Positions 1 through 10,600 of a stretch of DNA of 64,000 nt are shown piece by piece. A model generated the notes under the pieces. It saw only the letters and a program-made list of their open reading frames with translations, was not told the DNA's origin and ran no database searches. Position 1 is the first letter of the stretch; every line of letters starts with the position of its first letter. The position numbers were made by a program, and so were the translations under genes. Source of the DNA: Anseranas semipalmata (taxonomy: Eukaryota; Chordata; Aves; Anseriformes; Anseranatidae); contig VXAA01000089.1 of NCBI GenBank assembly GCA_013399115.1, positions 244,757-308,756 on the forward strand, read 5' to 3'.

Positions 1-105
1 TCATCCATATCATTGATAAATACATTTAAGAGAACTGGCCCTAACACTGAGCCCTGGGGGACACCACTCGTGACTGGCCTCCAACTGGATTTAACTCCAT
101 TCAAA
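1..105 (-). mobile_element. CR1 LINE fragment, reverse-transcriptase part
   Basis: Read on the minus strand this segment keeps one open frame with the LINE reverse-transcriptase signature [13 protein letters not shown] followed by a hydrophobic stretch and FINDMD. That motif is typical of the RT domain of CR1/Jockey-type non-LTR retrotransposons. The copy runs off the left edge of the window, so its full length is unknown. On the right it stops abruptly near base 105 in unrelated AT-rich sequence. It is a fragment and not a functional gene. I am sure of the RT family and fairly sure of the CR1 assignment, because the flanking wording matches other bird CR1 copies. Confidence 0.85.
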
Positions 106-389
106 CTCCATATGTTGCAAACTGGATATAATCCAGCTACTGCACTTTAATAGAGGCCAGAGATTAGGAAAAGGAGTCTCATACAAGATTGGAGGTTGCA
201 TTCAGGAAAGCAGTGTTTTGGATGACAGTCTTTAAAGGACATTTACCCTGTATTCTCAGTGTGACCTTATGACAGAGAGAGAGGATATAATTCTTGGATA
301 AAATGATAGCAAAACTGAATAGGCAAAAAGGACAAAGGAAGTGAGATTATTCTGTACATATCATGAAACTCAATCTGACCCTAAATGGC

Positions 390-1390
390 ACTGTGGTGCA
401 TTGGATGTTGGTTGGCTGTCAGATGCCCACTCAGCTGCTCTCTCACTCCCCTTACTCAACAGGAGCAGAAGGAGAAAATAAAACAGGAAAACTCACGGGT
501 CGAGATAAAGACATGGCAGTTGCTTACCAGTTACCATCATGGACAAAACAGACTTGATTTGGGGAAATTAGTTAAATTTGTTGCAAATCAAAAATTGAGT
601 AGGATAGTGAGAAACAAAGACAAAACTGAAAATATCTTACCCCCACCTGCCTTCTTCCCATGCTCAACTCCACTCCTTCATTCCTAAATCCTCTAGGGCC
701 CTCTGCCCACCCCCACCAGCATGCAGGGGAATGGGGAATGGGGGCTGCGGTCAGTCCCTAACGCTGCGTCTCCGCCGCTCCTTCACAGTCACTCTCTGCC
801 CCTGCTCCACGTGGGGTCCCTCCCACGGGATGCCATCCTTCCCGAACTGATCCTGCGTGGGCTTCCCACAGACAGCAGTTCTTCAGGAACTGCTCCCATA
901 TGGGTCTGTACCACGGGGTCCAACCCTCAGGACGAAACTGCTCCAACATGGCTCCCCACGGGTGGCAGCTCCCACCAGGCCTCCTGCTCCTGCGTGGGCT
1001 CCTCTCCACGGGCTGCAGCTCTGGCCTGGGGCCTGCTCCTGCAGGGGCTCCCATGGGCCGCAGCCTCCTTCAGGCCACATCCACCTGCTCCATGGGGGCT
1101 CCTCCATGGCTGCAGCGTGGAGATCTGCTCCGTGTGGTACCCATGGGCTACAGGGGGACGGCCTGCTCCACCATGGGCCTCTCCATGGGCCGCAGGGGAA
1201 CTTCTGCTCTGGCGCCTGGAGTGCCTGCTCCCCCTCCTTCTTCCCCAGCCATGCTGTTTGCAGGGTTGTTTCTCTCACATATTCTCACTCCTCTCACTGC
1301 TGCTACTGTATTTTTTACCCTTTTTTCAATCTGTTTTTCCAGTGGCACCACCACCTTGGCTGATGGGCTCAGGTGTGTCCTGTGGTAGCA
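390..1390. mobile_element. Degenerate GC-rich avian interspersed repeat, LTR/ERV-like
   Basis: The segment begins with a purine-rich part (about 390-720) containing the wording 'gtcgagataaagacatggc' that I associate with avian LTR-type repeats. It continues into a GC-rich part (720-1250) built from degenerate units carrying CCATGGGC, CCACGGGC and GGGCYGCAG cores, then a pyrimidine-rich tail (1250-1390). From memory the same order of segments occurs dispersed in bird genomes; I do not recall the database name and cannot fix its orientation. Several overlapping reading frames on both strands are open across 720-1430, one of them 234 codons from an ATG. This is what GC-rich, stop-poor sequence gives, and none resembles a known protein. 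Confidence 0.6.
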
Positions 1391-1875
1391 TCAAAAAGAT
1401 CATTGGAAGACTGGAAACAATTTGAAGACCTGCAAAGATGGCATTGAGCTAAAAAAATAAAAATAAAAATCCCTAAAATTGGAGCCCTATAAGAGCGACA
1501 TATACTTAACATGAAAGAAGTTTTAGGGGCAGTCAAATGCTGTACAAAATCCTGGTGGTAGAAGCTGGTGATAGCAGATGGAGATCTTTAACAGATCAAG
1601 GGTCAGAAAGCTGAAGTTAGCAGAGTGCAAGCAGGTAGTAAGGTCATACTAACAGTGAGGATTTTAATTGTAGAAAGTGTTTACACAAATTTCTAATACA
1701 TTCTTCCCAACCTGAATTATTTAAATGAGCCACTTTTCCTCTTGTGACAGGACTGGTACACAAAAAAAATCCAGGTGTCCTCCATTGTACTATGAGTATT
1801 TCCGGTCACATGAAAGACATGATGTACCATGCACCTGGAGGTGGCTCATATTTGACTCTTTGTCATGTATATGTA

Positions 1876-2148
1876 GTGATAGGACAAGGAGTAATGGTTT
1901 TAAACTAAAAGAGGGTAGATTTAGGTTGGATATTAGGAAGAAATTCTTTACTATGAGGGTGGTGAGGCACTGGAACAGGCTGCCCAGAGAAGCTGGGGAT
2001 GCCCCATCCCTGGAAGTGTTCAAGGCCAGGCTGGATGGGGCTTTGGGCAACCTGGTCTAGTGGGAGGTGTCCCTGCCTATGGCAGGGGGGTTGGAATGAG
2101 GTGGGCTTTAAGGTCCCTTCCAACCCAAGCCATTCTATGATTCTATGT
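1876..2148 (+). mobile_element. CR1 LINE 3' end, 5'-truncated
   Basis: This matches the CR1 3' UTR in sense orientation. It includes 'gataggacaaggagtaatgg', a 'ggcactggaacaggctgccc' block, the 'ctggatggggctttgggcaa' block and the terminal 'attctatgattctatg' direct repeat that marks the CR1 3' end. It is 5'-truncated, as nearly all bird CR1 copies are. The wording (ctggtctagtgggaggtgtcc, ccttccaacccaagccattc) suggests a different CR1 subfamily from the copy at 27462-27862. It carries no ORF2 sequence, so the open frame across it is not a protein. Confidence 0.93.
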
Positions 2149-3453
2149 CTCATATTATGGTGAACTTGCATCTGTTGTCACTGAAAAATCAGTGTTCACC
2201 CACAGTGGAGCAGCCTCAAGGACTCTTTTCATGTAACCAATTCATTATATTTCACTTGAACGTGCTTTCGACAGAAGAGGAACCATATGACAGAAGAGGA
2301 ACCTTCCTCATTTGTTAAAAGAAGGAAGCAGACAGTGAAGAATGAGATGCTCTGGCCCTTAACTGTGTTTGAGGGACTACAGGGAGTCGGAAAAACAGGA
2401 ATCACATCATTGGATAGACAAATCTGCCAAACTAGAGATAGCCCAAGAACAACATAAAGATATTTGACTAGACTGAAGAATTATAGTAAATTTTTGTATG
2501 GTGGAAAAATTAGATTATAATAATGGTGTATATGACTTGAAATATCTATGCAATTATATACAAATATACAAAGTATATATGAAAAAGATTTTTTTAAAAA
2601 TTTGGAAAGGGATCTGACTAAAATACGTTTTTAGTGAAAAAAGGAGAAATCTAAAATGCATGGTTAATTTTTGTAAATAGATTTAGACACAGAAACATGA
2701 GAATTTCTGTACTAGATCAGACTTCTAAATTTTAGACCATTTAATTTAGCATTCAGCTTTAACAACTGAGTGTTCAGTAACAGATATTTTGGAGAGCAGA
2801 CTGTCTGTGGGATAATATGCAAGGAATTTCCTAGCTCATATCAGTAAGTCACTTGCACTGTGATGGCTGAGTTTTGGGGTTTTTTTTGGTCTTAATTTAA
2901 TGTAACTGCTAGTGTGCTGTTTATTCAATATGGCTGTTGAAAAGAGGCTGAGTGTATGTTTCTGGGCCTAGTCTGAGGTATCTCTTAGTTATATTTATTA
3001 AGCAAAGCACATTATCTTAAACTGATTATTTTGTGCTGCTGTCTCTTAAAGCAACTTTGGATAGTTAATTATATTAATATGCATATGATTAGTTGCTGTT
3101 TTTATCTTAACTTCAGTGTTGCCAAAGTAGTTTTATTTGGGATTATTTTAAGAACATATAATCTCAATAAAGAAAAGATATTGCTAATATTTAATTTATG
3201 TTTCCTCTTTGGCTTGATGGTGCCTGCTGGCAGTGAATTCCACTGTGTTACGCACTGTGGGAAGATGATGTATCTTTTAACTATTTGAATCTTGTTCTTT
3301 TGCTGAAAGTCCACTCTAATATGTGAAAGGACCTGGAATATTCACGTCCCTTTTCCTTTGTTACTTTGACTCTCCTCTCTCCTAAAATGACTTTTCCTTT
3401 TAATAATTCTTATCATTCTTTTCTAGATTTCTTTGAATATATTTGTATTTATG
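2149..3453. other. Non-coding sequence, no gene seen
   Basis: This is AT-rich unique-looking sequence with no convincing coding frame. A 19-base unit starting GACAGAAGAGGAACC is present 1.8 times in tandem at 2270-2303. The stretch 3210-3310 (ctggcagtgaattccactgt and following) weakly resembles an antisense piece of an ancient LINE, but I would not annotate it on that alone. Confidence 0.5.
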
Positions 3454-3488
3454 TTTTTTGTTTGTTTGTTTGTTTGTTTGTTTGTTTT
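3454..3488. repeat. (TTTG)n microsatellite
   Basis: About eight near-perfect TTTG units in a row flanked by T runs. It is a simple repeat that could be an old A-rich tail on the opposite strand, although no retroposed body is recognisable next to it. Confidence 0.9.
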
Positions 3489-3842
3489 TGGCACAAGAAT
3501 GTACTTTATCCTCCTCAGTAACTACCTAAAAGGTTGTGTCTAGTCCAAGACAGTCATTTAGGATCTCTTGATGGAAAGACCAGCGGAGAGCATCTCACTG
3601 CATTGTAAGATGAGTTTTTCAAATAGCTCAGACAATTCCCATTCTAGAGGTCTGTCTGTCTGTCTCTTTTAATTATAGAGGGAAATACAGTCTCTGTTAT
3701 AAGACTTCACACTGGCATTTTGGACAACGTTAGATGAGATCAATCCTACCCACATGACTGAACCTGAATCAGGATCATGGATTTGTATATCACCCAATCA
3801 TTTCAGTATCACATTCCATACCATTCTTTATAAACCATAAGA

Positions 3843-3887
3843 TTTTTTTTGTTTTGTTTTGTTTTGTTTTTTTGTTTTGTTTTTTTT
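3843..3887. repeat. (TTTTG)n low-complexity repeat
   Basis: T-rich tract with GTTTT units, directly abutting the 3' side of the antisense CR1 element that starts at about 3893. It sits where the CR1 terminal repeat would be expected and may have replaced it. Confidence 0.85.
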
Positions 3888-3892
3888 GATAG

Positions 3893-4570
3893 CTTAGATG
3901 GGAAGCCTGGAGATAATCCAGTCCAACCTCCTACTCAAATCAGAGCCAATTTACCTCAGGTTGCTCAGAGACTGGGTCTGTTAAATTCTGAATATCTCCA
4001 AGGACGGACAATCCTCAGCCTCTCTAGGCAGCTTGTTGCAGTTCTTGACCGCTCTCATTAGGAAGATTTTTTCCTTATAGCTATTTTGAATTTCCCTCAC
4101 TGTTATTTGTGTCCCTTATGTCTCATTCTTCCACTGCACACCACTGAGAAGAGTCTGGCCCGTCTTCTCTGTATTCTTTCGTGATGTAGTTGTAAGCAAC
4201 AATAAGGTCTTCTCTTAGCCTTCCTAAGACTGAAAAATCCCAGTTCTCTCAACCTCTTCTTGTATGTCCCTCCTTGCTTTAGCCCCTTAATAATCTTGAA
4301 AGCCCTCTCCTGGACTTCCTCCAGTTTGTCAATATGTTGCTTGTATGGGGGAGCCCAGGGTGGGACACAGCACTTGAGATGAGTTTCCCCTCTGGAATCG
4401 ACAGGAATAAACACTCCCATCGACCTGCTGGCTATACTTTTTAATACAGCCTCATATGAGTTTGGCTTTCCACACTGCAACTGCTTTGCTGCAAGCAAAG
4501 CATTCCCAGAGCTGTGCAATATGAAATCTGGGTCCTTTTCAGGATAGGTGCAGTTACTGCAGAGCTTACT
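3893..4570 (-). mobile_element. CR1 LINE, antisense, about 0.7 kb
   Basis: Read on the plus strand the segment shows the standard order of an antisense CR1: 'gagataatccagtccaacct', 'gaatatctccaaggacggac', 'cagcctctctaggcagcttg', 'ccactgagaagagtctggc', 'ctcctggacttcctccagtt', 'gggagcccagggtgggacac', 'cgacctgctggc' and 'ctgggtccttttc'. It covers the whole 3' UTR and reaches the end of ORF2. It is visibly diverged, with small indels throughout, so it is an old copy. The 138-codon open frame on the minus strand (4103-4519) lies inside it and contains LEEVQERAFKIIKGLKQGG. This resembles the fossil end of a CR1 reading frame and is not a host gene. Confidence 0.9.
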
Positions 4571-7019
4571 TGATATAATTCCAGTTGTGTCTTCCAGTGT
4601 GAATTCTGTATGTGAATCAAAATCAAATGCTAAGTGCCATCACTCGGTCACTGGGCATGGAATCATTTCAGCCATCAAAATGTTAGGTGTCTAGTCTGAG
4701 CTAAACATCTGTGGTTGCAAAATAAGCAATGAAGAGAGAAAGAAATCTACAGAGTGATTCTTCTCACCTATTTTAGAGCCTTAATTTGTGTGGGAATGAT
4801 GTCTTATTGGTTGGGTCTGGCTCTTTTCCTTGGTTACAGAGTGAGCCTGGAGAGTGGGCTTAAACTAAACTCCTAATCATTTGGTAGATTTTCTGAGGTC
4901 AAATGAACCTTACCCTTTCTACAGTTAGGTCCTGTTCTTGTAGTCTTCTCTTGCATTGGCTAGGCAAAATGTGTTTACAAGTAATCTGATGCTCATATGT
5001 GCAGTTTTCATGCTGTTCTAAATGTTTTCTGCAAGTCTGACCTCCAGAGTAATCAGGTGTGGTGAGATAGATGAGCCTACTTAAATTTTATTTTACCAGG
5101 CAAACAGATAAAACTCAGTAACTGTTCATCTAATTGCTCTAATAGCCTCATTCATCACATGACCTTGGTGATCTGATGTTTTCCAGTCTATTTCACTCTT
5201 GTAATTCTTGCAGTAGAGGAACAGAGAACCAGTGCCAAGTCTGCGCAAGAAGAGATCCCCCCAGAGAACAGCCAGCACTCAAGAGTTGCTGGCTTTGGGT
5301 TCCAGCTAATTGAAATATCAGTGATCATTTGGCTGGCCAGTGCAGATGGCTGCCATCAAGACTGATAGCTGCTCAGGCCTGCCTGATATCAGACAAGGAA
5401 ATGGAATTTGTGATAGTGTGACTTTGGCTTTACATTCAGATATTTCATTTTCATTATCTTTTTAAAAGGGTTGTTCTACTTCATGTCATATCTTCACCAA
5501 TGGTGTTTATAATGTTTCACACTTAGAAGAAGAGTTGAATATTTGTTGCTAGAAGGAAATATTCATTTTAAATTGATGTGAACAGCTTTCAGATTTGGAG
5601 CACTGGCTAAGTTCTTTGTGGATGACAATGACAAGTTATTCCACATAAGGTGGGTCAGTGCTACCCCTCAATGTCCTGTATAGTTTGGGAGCCTCACACC
5701 ACTAGCTGAGAATGGGAACACATCTCGGCTAATGAAACCAAACTTGGAAATGTTGTAGCCTGAATACAGAAATTCTCCTTTCAAAGGGAACCAAGAAAAG
5801 CTGATGGTTACACATCTCCTCACCTTTCTGCCCATCATCAGTCATTTTTAAGGCAAAACCTGCATTTGTCTGTGGGTGGGGCAGAAGCAGAATGACTGCA
5901 TTCTTTTGTCACCCAGAGGACCAGATGGTAAAATTTATCATCAGCTTCAAAGGTTCACTGTTGTGTGTCCACACTTTGTTCCCTCCATCCCTTCTCATGC
6001 TCAGGCTGGTGAGAAACACAGAGCAGCAATTAGGTTGTGTTGTCTACAGATTATATTCAGGTTTGAACTCCACTGGGGCTCACCTGAGCATCATTCAAAA
6101 TCCACAGCTGTTGTTAGATATTGTTTTCATTTGCTTAGTGTCACATCTTACTCAGAAGGGCATTATATCTGGGCTCTTTGATCTATAGCATTTGTGTTTG
6201 TTCTTGATCCAAGAGATGGGTATGGTTTAGCTAAAACAAAAGTCCTCTCAGAATGTAACTGTGCAAGAATATATAAAAATGCTTCCTTTGATATAATTTA
6301 ATCTGGTCATTAAATGTCTTGAATAATCTGTTGAAGGACTGAATAGATTAGCATAGCCTATAGTAGAATTGCTACCAGCCAAACCCTGCTGACAAAAATG
6401 TTCTTCCTAGCTAAAATCTTGGGAATTTAGAACACAGTTTACATTGTGAAGCATAGAGTAATGAGACTAATTAGGTGTGTCAACTGCTTGTTATTTTAAT
6501 ATCTTTATGCCTCCAATGCACCCTTTCAGCTGTTGACTTAAAATGTTTTAGTTTAAAAAGACCCTTGATCAGTACTGTTGTTGCAAGCTTATGAGGAAAC
6601 AAAAATGTTTAATTCAGTGGAAGGCGCTTAGTGAGAAGCACCATTCTTTATTTGGAGTGGCAAAATTTTGGCTACCCTAGGTTAAAATGAAAATGAATAA
6701 AAGTCAATTTAGGTCAGAGATTTGACTTCGAGACAACAGGAAAGTCAGAGGGCAAACTCAAGCTGTCAGTAGGAACTGAAACCTTATTCTCACTGTTATT
6801 TTAATGCCAGATTTTCAAAGTAAATAAAATGATTTGAAATGCACCATCTTTCAATGTAGATGTATGCAAGCACAGAAGGGTCCCATCTGAAAGAAAGAGT
6901 CCCATCGTCTGGGTGCTGTCATAATCAAATGAAATATCAGCAAACAAAGAGCAAGAAAAAACATTGGTTTTCCATCATGTAAGACCACAGTACATCTACA
7001 GAGGACTTCATTCAGTTCA
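4571..7019. other. Non-coding sequence, no gene seen
   Basis: Unique-looking AT-rich sequence with only short frames. Overlapping plus-strand frames at 5876-6188 (about 100 codons) show no recognisable domain, composition shift or splice context. No tRNA, ribosomal RNA or repeat was recognised. Confidence 0.5.
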
Positions 7020-7640
7020 GATGCTCTGTCTCAAAAGGATGTAGTAGTATAAATAGATTCAGAGGAGGGCATCAGAGATGATCAAGGGTATGGAAGAACT
7101 TCAACACCAGGAAGAGATGGTCTAGGACTCTTCATCTTGGAAAAGAGATAAATGAAAGGAGATAGGACAGATAGACATATAACAGATAGATAAAACAATG
7201 TGTGATATAAGGGATGCAAGTGAGAAATGGTTGTTTACTGTCTCTCTATATAAAAGCGGAGAACATCAAATTAAATAACTGGGTGATAGTTTAGATTGAA
7301 GAGAAGATGACATTTTTTAATCTGTTGCTAATGAGGCTGTGGAACACACAGTTGTACGGTCAATTGTGGATGCCAAAAGGTTTACGTGGCTTCAAACATG
7401 AGCAGCCAAATTTGTGGTAGAGAAATCCCTCAAGGGCTATTGAATACATAGATCCCACTTCTGGAAAGGAGGTTGCTGAGTTGCAGACGGCTGTAGGCTG
7501 GAAGGGGAGACTGGGGAATCATCAGTATATGCTTGACCTGCCTTTGGACTCTTCTGTTGGCCTCTGTCACCAGCTGTTGACAGAGTTTGGCCACCAGATC
7601 TTTTGTCTGATTCCTGACAGCTGCATTCTTACACCATTGC
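7020..7640 (+). mobile_element. Ancient CR1-type LINE copy
   Basis: The segment follows an old amniote CR1 consensus as I remember it from reptile and bird genomes. It has 'ctcaaaaggatgtagtag', 'gagggcatcagagatgatca', 'gactcttcatcttggaaaag', a 'gaaatggttgtttactgtc' block, 'gaggctgtggaacacaca', and the 3' block 'tctgattcctgacagctgc' shortly before the expected 3' end. Divergence is much higher than in the other CR1 copies here, consistent with insertion before modern birds diversified. The 160-codon minus-strand frame at 7430-7912 partly overlaps it and has no protein similarity that I recognise. Confidence 0.75.
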
Positions 7641-10600
7641 ATGGAGACCGGCAGCGCTGTTAGACCTGTCACCATCACCTCTGTAAAAGTCTTCAGCTGC
7701 AGCACTTTAATTCTGAGTGTGAGCCTACGGTGTTCTTGAAGTGAACACAGGGCTTGTGCACACCAGATCATTACACTGATAGTGATATCCATGAAAGTAT
7801 ATTGAAACGGAAACAGATTTATGGATAACTCTAAGCCTATCAGTTTGTTTGCCCAGGACTTTGAGGATGTAAAATTCTGGGTTAATACTGGTCGTAATAG
7901 GCTTCTAGCCATTAAAACTCAATTTATAGCTGAGTTAGTGCTGAGTGTCATTTGTGACACCTAATTCAGCAGGGTGTTTAAGTGATTACTAAATCATCAT
8001 GCCAAGGTATTTTCTTTAGGAGTTCTTAGTTAATTGCAATAAAACAATACCATTTGTCAGTCAAGTAATAGAGTAGCTATTCTTCCCCTACATTCTGCAC
8101 CTCCAGTAATTCTTAGTGATACTCTCTAGCAATAAAAAACCTTGGCAGTAGCAGCTGCTTTTCTAAAGGTGTGAATGACAAAGTGGCTCTAAGTTTCTTC
8201 TTACATTATTCCTGACATCCATAAAGCAAAGATGCAAGAAAATAAGCTCCCAATGTTCCAATAATCGAAGACTGCACACATTTTTCTACTTCATTTGCCA
8301 GCAACTTGAAGTTCCCAACATTTGCCTTGCTGACAATAGCAGGCTTCAAACTGTGGGTGAAGGAAATCTGGGAGGACTGAAAATCCAATCAACTTTAGAA
8401 TTACATTTTGGCAAACTGAGCTGAAATCAATCAGCGAGATCCAGTGAAGGCCAATTTAAAGTGGTTGGAAAGAGAAGAAATCGTGAAATTGATAAGAATA
8501 GGTGAAGAGAGGGAAATTGGTTCAGTAGTAGTTTAACACAGAGATTGGGAGTGGGGGTATTATTGCTGAAGATAAATTGAACAGGGGTCAATGAAGAGTG
8601 AGACAGCATCATAATAAATTGTTCATTCTGGAGGAGTAATTGAAATGACTCTGTGAGCTGCAGTGGGAATTGGATCTGCCTCTTCATACTGTTGCAGGAA
8701 AATTTAAGTTAGCTTTTGGCATTCGTTTTTCATGGGGATAAAAATGCTTTCAAAGGAAGACCCTAGAACTTCCACCACTGTGGACCATAATGCTCTATCT
8801 GAATTAGATTCAGACTAATTGAATTAACACTGCTGAAATGTAGGACACATGGCTGAGTTCACCTGGAAAACATTTCAGTCTTACCGTTGTTCTATTAAAT
8901 CTGTGATCTTCCCCATTTTTCCTCAAATACCAAAGCCAAAAACCAACAGTACATTTTAATATATAAAAAAGATGTTTCACTTACAAATGGTGGAGCTAAA
9001 ATGCTAATAAAATTGTCACATCGAATGAATATTCAACAGGTCCTGATCCTGGACCTGCAACCCATAAAAAAAAAAAGTTGCTAATATGAGTACCTCTATT
9101 TAGGTGAGCATTCTCTTAGTATTAGTCATATATCTGCTGGCAAGGTCATGTCTAATAGTTTTGAACAATGTCTGTAAACTTTAAAGTGTTGCTAAGTGCC
9201 TTCTCTTACTACTTACTCTAAGATCTGATGCTATAGAAAGCAAAACACTTTAACAGAGCCAAAGGTTACAGCAGCAGCCATGTTGGTAAATGAATAGTTA
9301 AAACAAGAGGGATATTTTAAAGAATAGTTTGTAGACACTGCACATTATTATTATTTTTTTCTTTCAGATTTTAATATGATTGTAAAATCAGGGCCAGAGA
9401 AAGACAGGCAACAAGGCAATGTTTTATCAGGTTTGAAATGAATGCCAATGGACATGCAAGTTTTGATTTTATCGCTTTGGATGCCTAGTCCAACCACTGG
9501 CACATCTGTTATTTCAACAGTATCACATCAACCCAGCTATACACTCCAAATAAGCCTTGTTAACTTGGTGTACAAAATCTGACATGTGAACAGATGAACT
9601 TCTGTTAAGAAAAAACAATCATGCTAGCAGATATTAAAACTGCCATAGTAGCTGAGGACCTGAGACTACTTCCCTTGAAATCAACGGTAAAGCACTGTTT
9701 CTTCCAGTGAAAGCAGAAATAAGTTCTATGCCAGGAATTTATGATATCAGGTAGTTCTTTCTGACTTGATGAAACTGTGTCTACAATCATCCTTTGTTCA
9801 AGGAACAATACTCTGTATCATGAAAAGGACTTATATAGTGTAATGAAAGCATTTTAGTGTTGTCATTGTTAACTGGAATATAATTAAAAAAAAAAAAACG
9901 AAAGGCCACCTTGTATTTGGTGAACTAACAAAACCCACAAAACTACTCTGCTGATTCTCCAGTATCTCTCTTCCCCTTTGAAGAAGGAGCCTGTGTGTTT
10001 ACACAGTCTTACGCTAAAGTGACCACTGTAGATTAGATGCCATGTAAATCAGGCAAAACAGGTGACGGTATGGCAAAACACAGCCATTGATTTTGGGAGG
10101 CATCCATGTCCACTCAGAGGTGTGTAAGTTTAGATCCACCTAATGTGAGGATGAAGATAGAAAGCATATATAGAAAGTCTTTAGGTTGGATTTATTTATA
10201 TGTGCTATCTCTATAAAGGATGTATGGGATTACATATCTTTACACATTTGTGACAGGGTGACAGAACAGAAAATCATTGTCATTGCCAAATTTCTTGTCT
10301 GGGATAAATGATACAGAGAAGACTGCAAGAATATATATTTTTGGGGGGGAGGGGTGTGGGGGGGGTGGATTTGGAATTTAAGAACAAATGTAGAGTTCTC
10401 CTTTTCATTAATTTTTTTGGACTTATTATTTCTTTCTGATTGTCCTCTTGCAACTGGTCCTTTCTTCATATAGTTCCAAACGTGAAACAAATTAGATGTT
10501 ATTGCAGAACTGAATGAAAAGAAATGAAAAAAGGGGAGAAGACCCTCCACAATGGTCACTAGCAACTGGCAATTTGGTGTAGAAAAAAGGACCCAAGAAA

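Noticed and set aside
721..1425. 234-codon plus-strand frame starting with ATG
   Set aside because: It lies entirely in the GC-rich degenerate repeat. Other frames on both strands are equally open and no protein family is recognisable.
4103..4519. 138-codon minus-strand frame with a LEEVQERAFKII stretch
   Set aside because: It is the decayed end of a CR1 reading frame and adjoining UTR inside an annotated CR1 copy, not a host gene.
7430..7912. 160-codon minus-strand frame
   Set aside because: Overlaps the ancient CR1 copy on the opposite strand and shows no domain; its composition is not protein-like.
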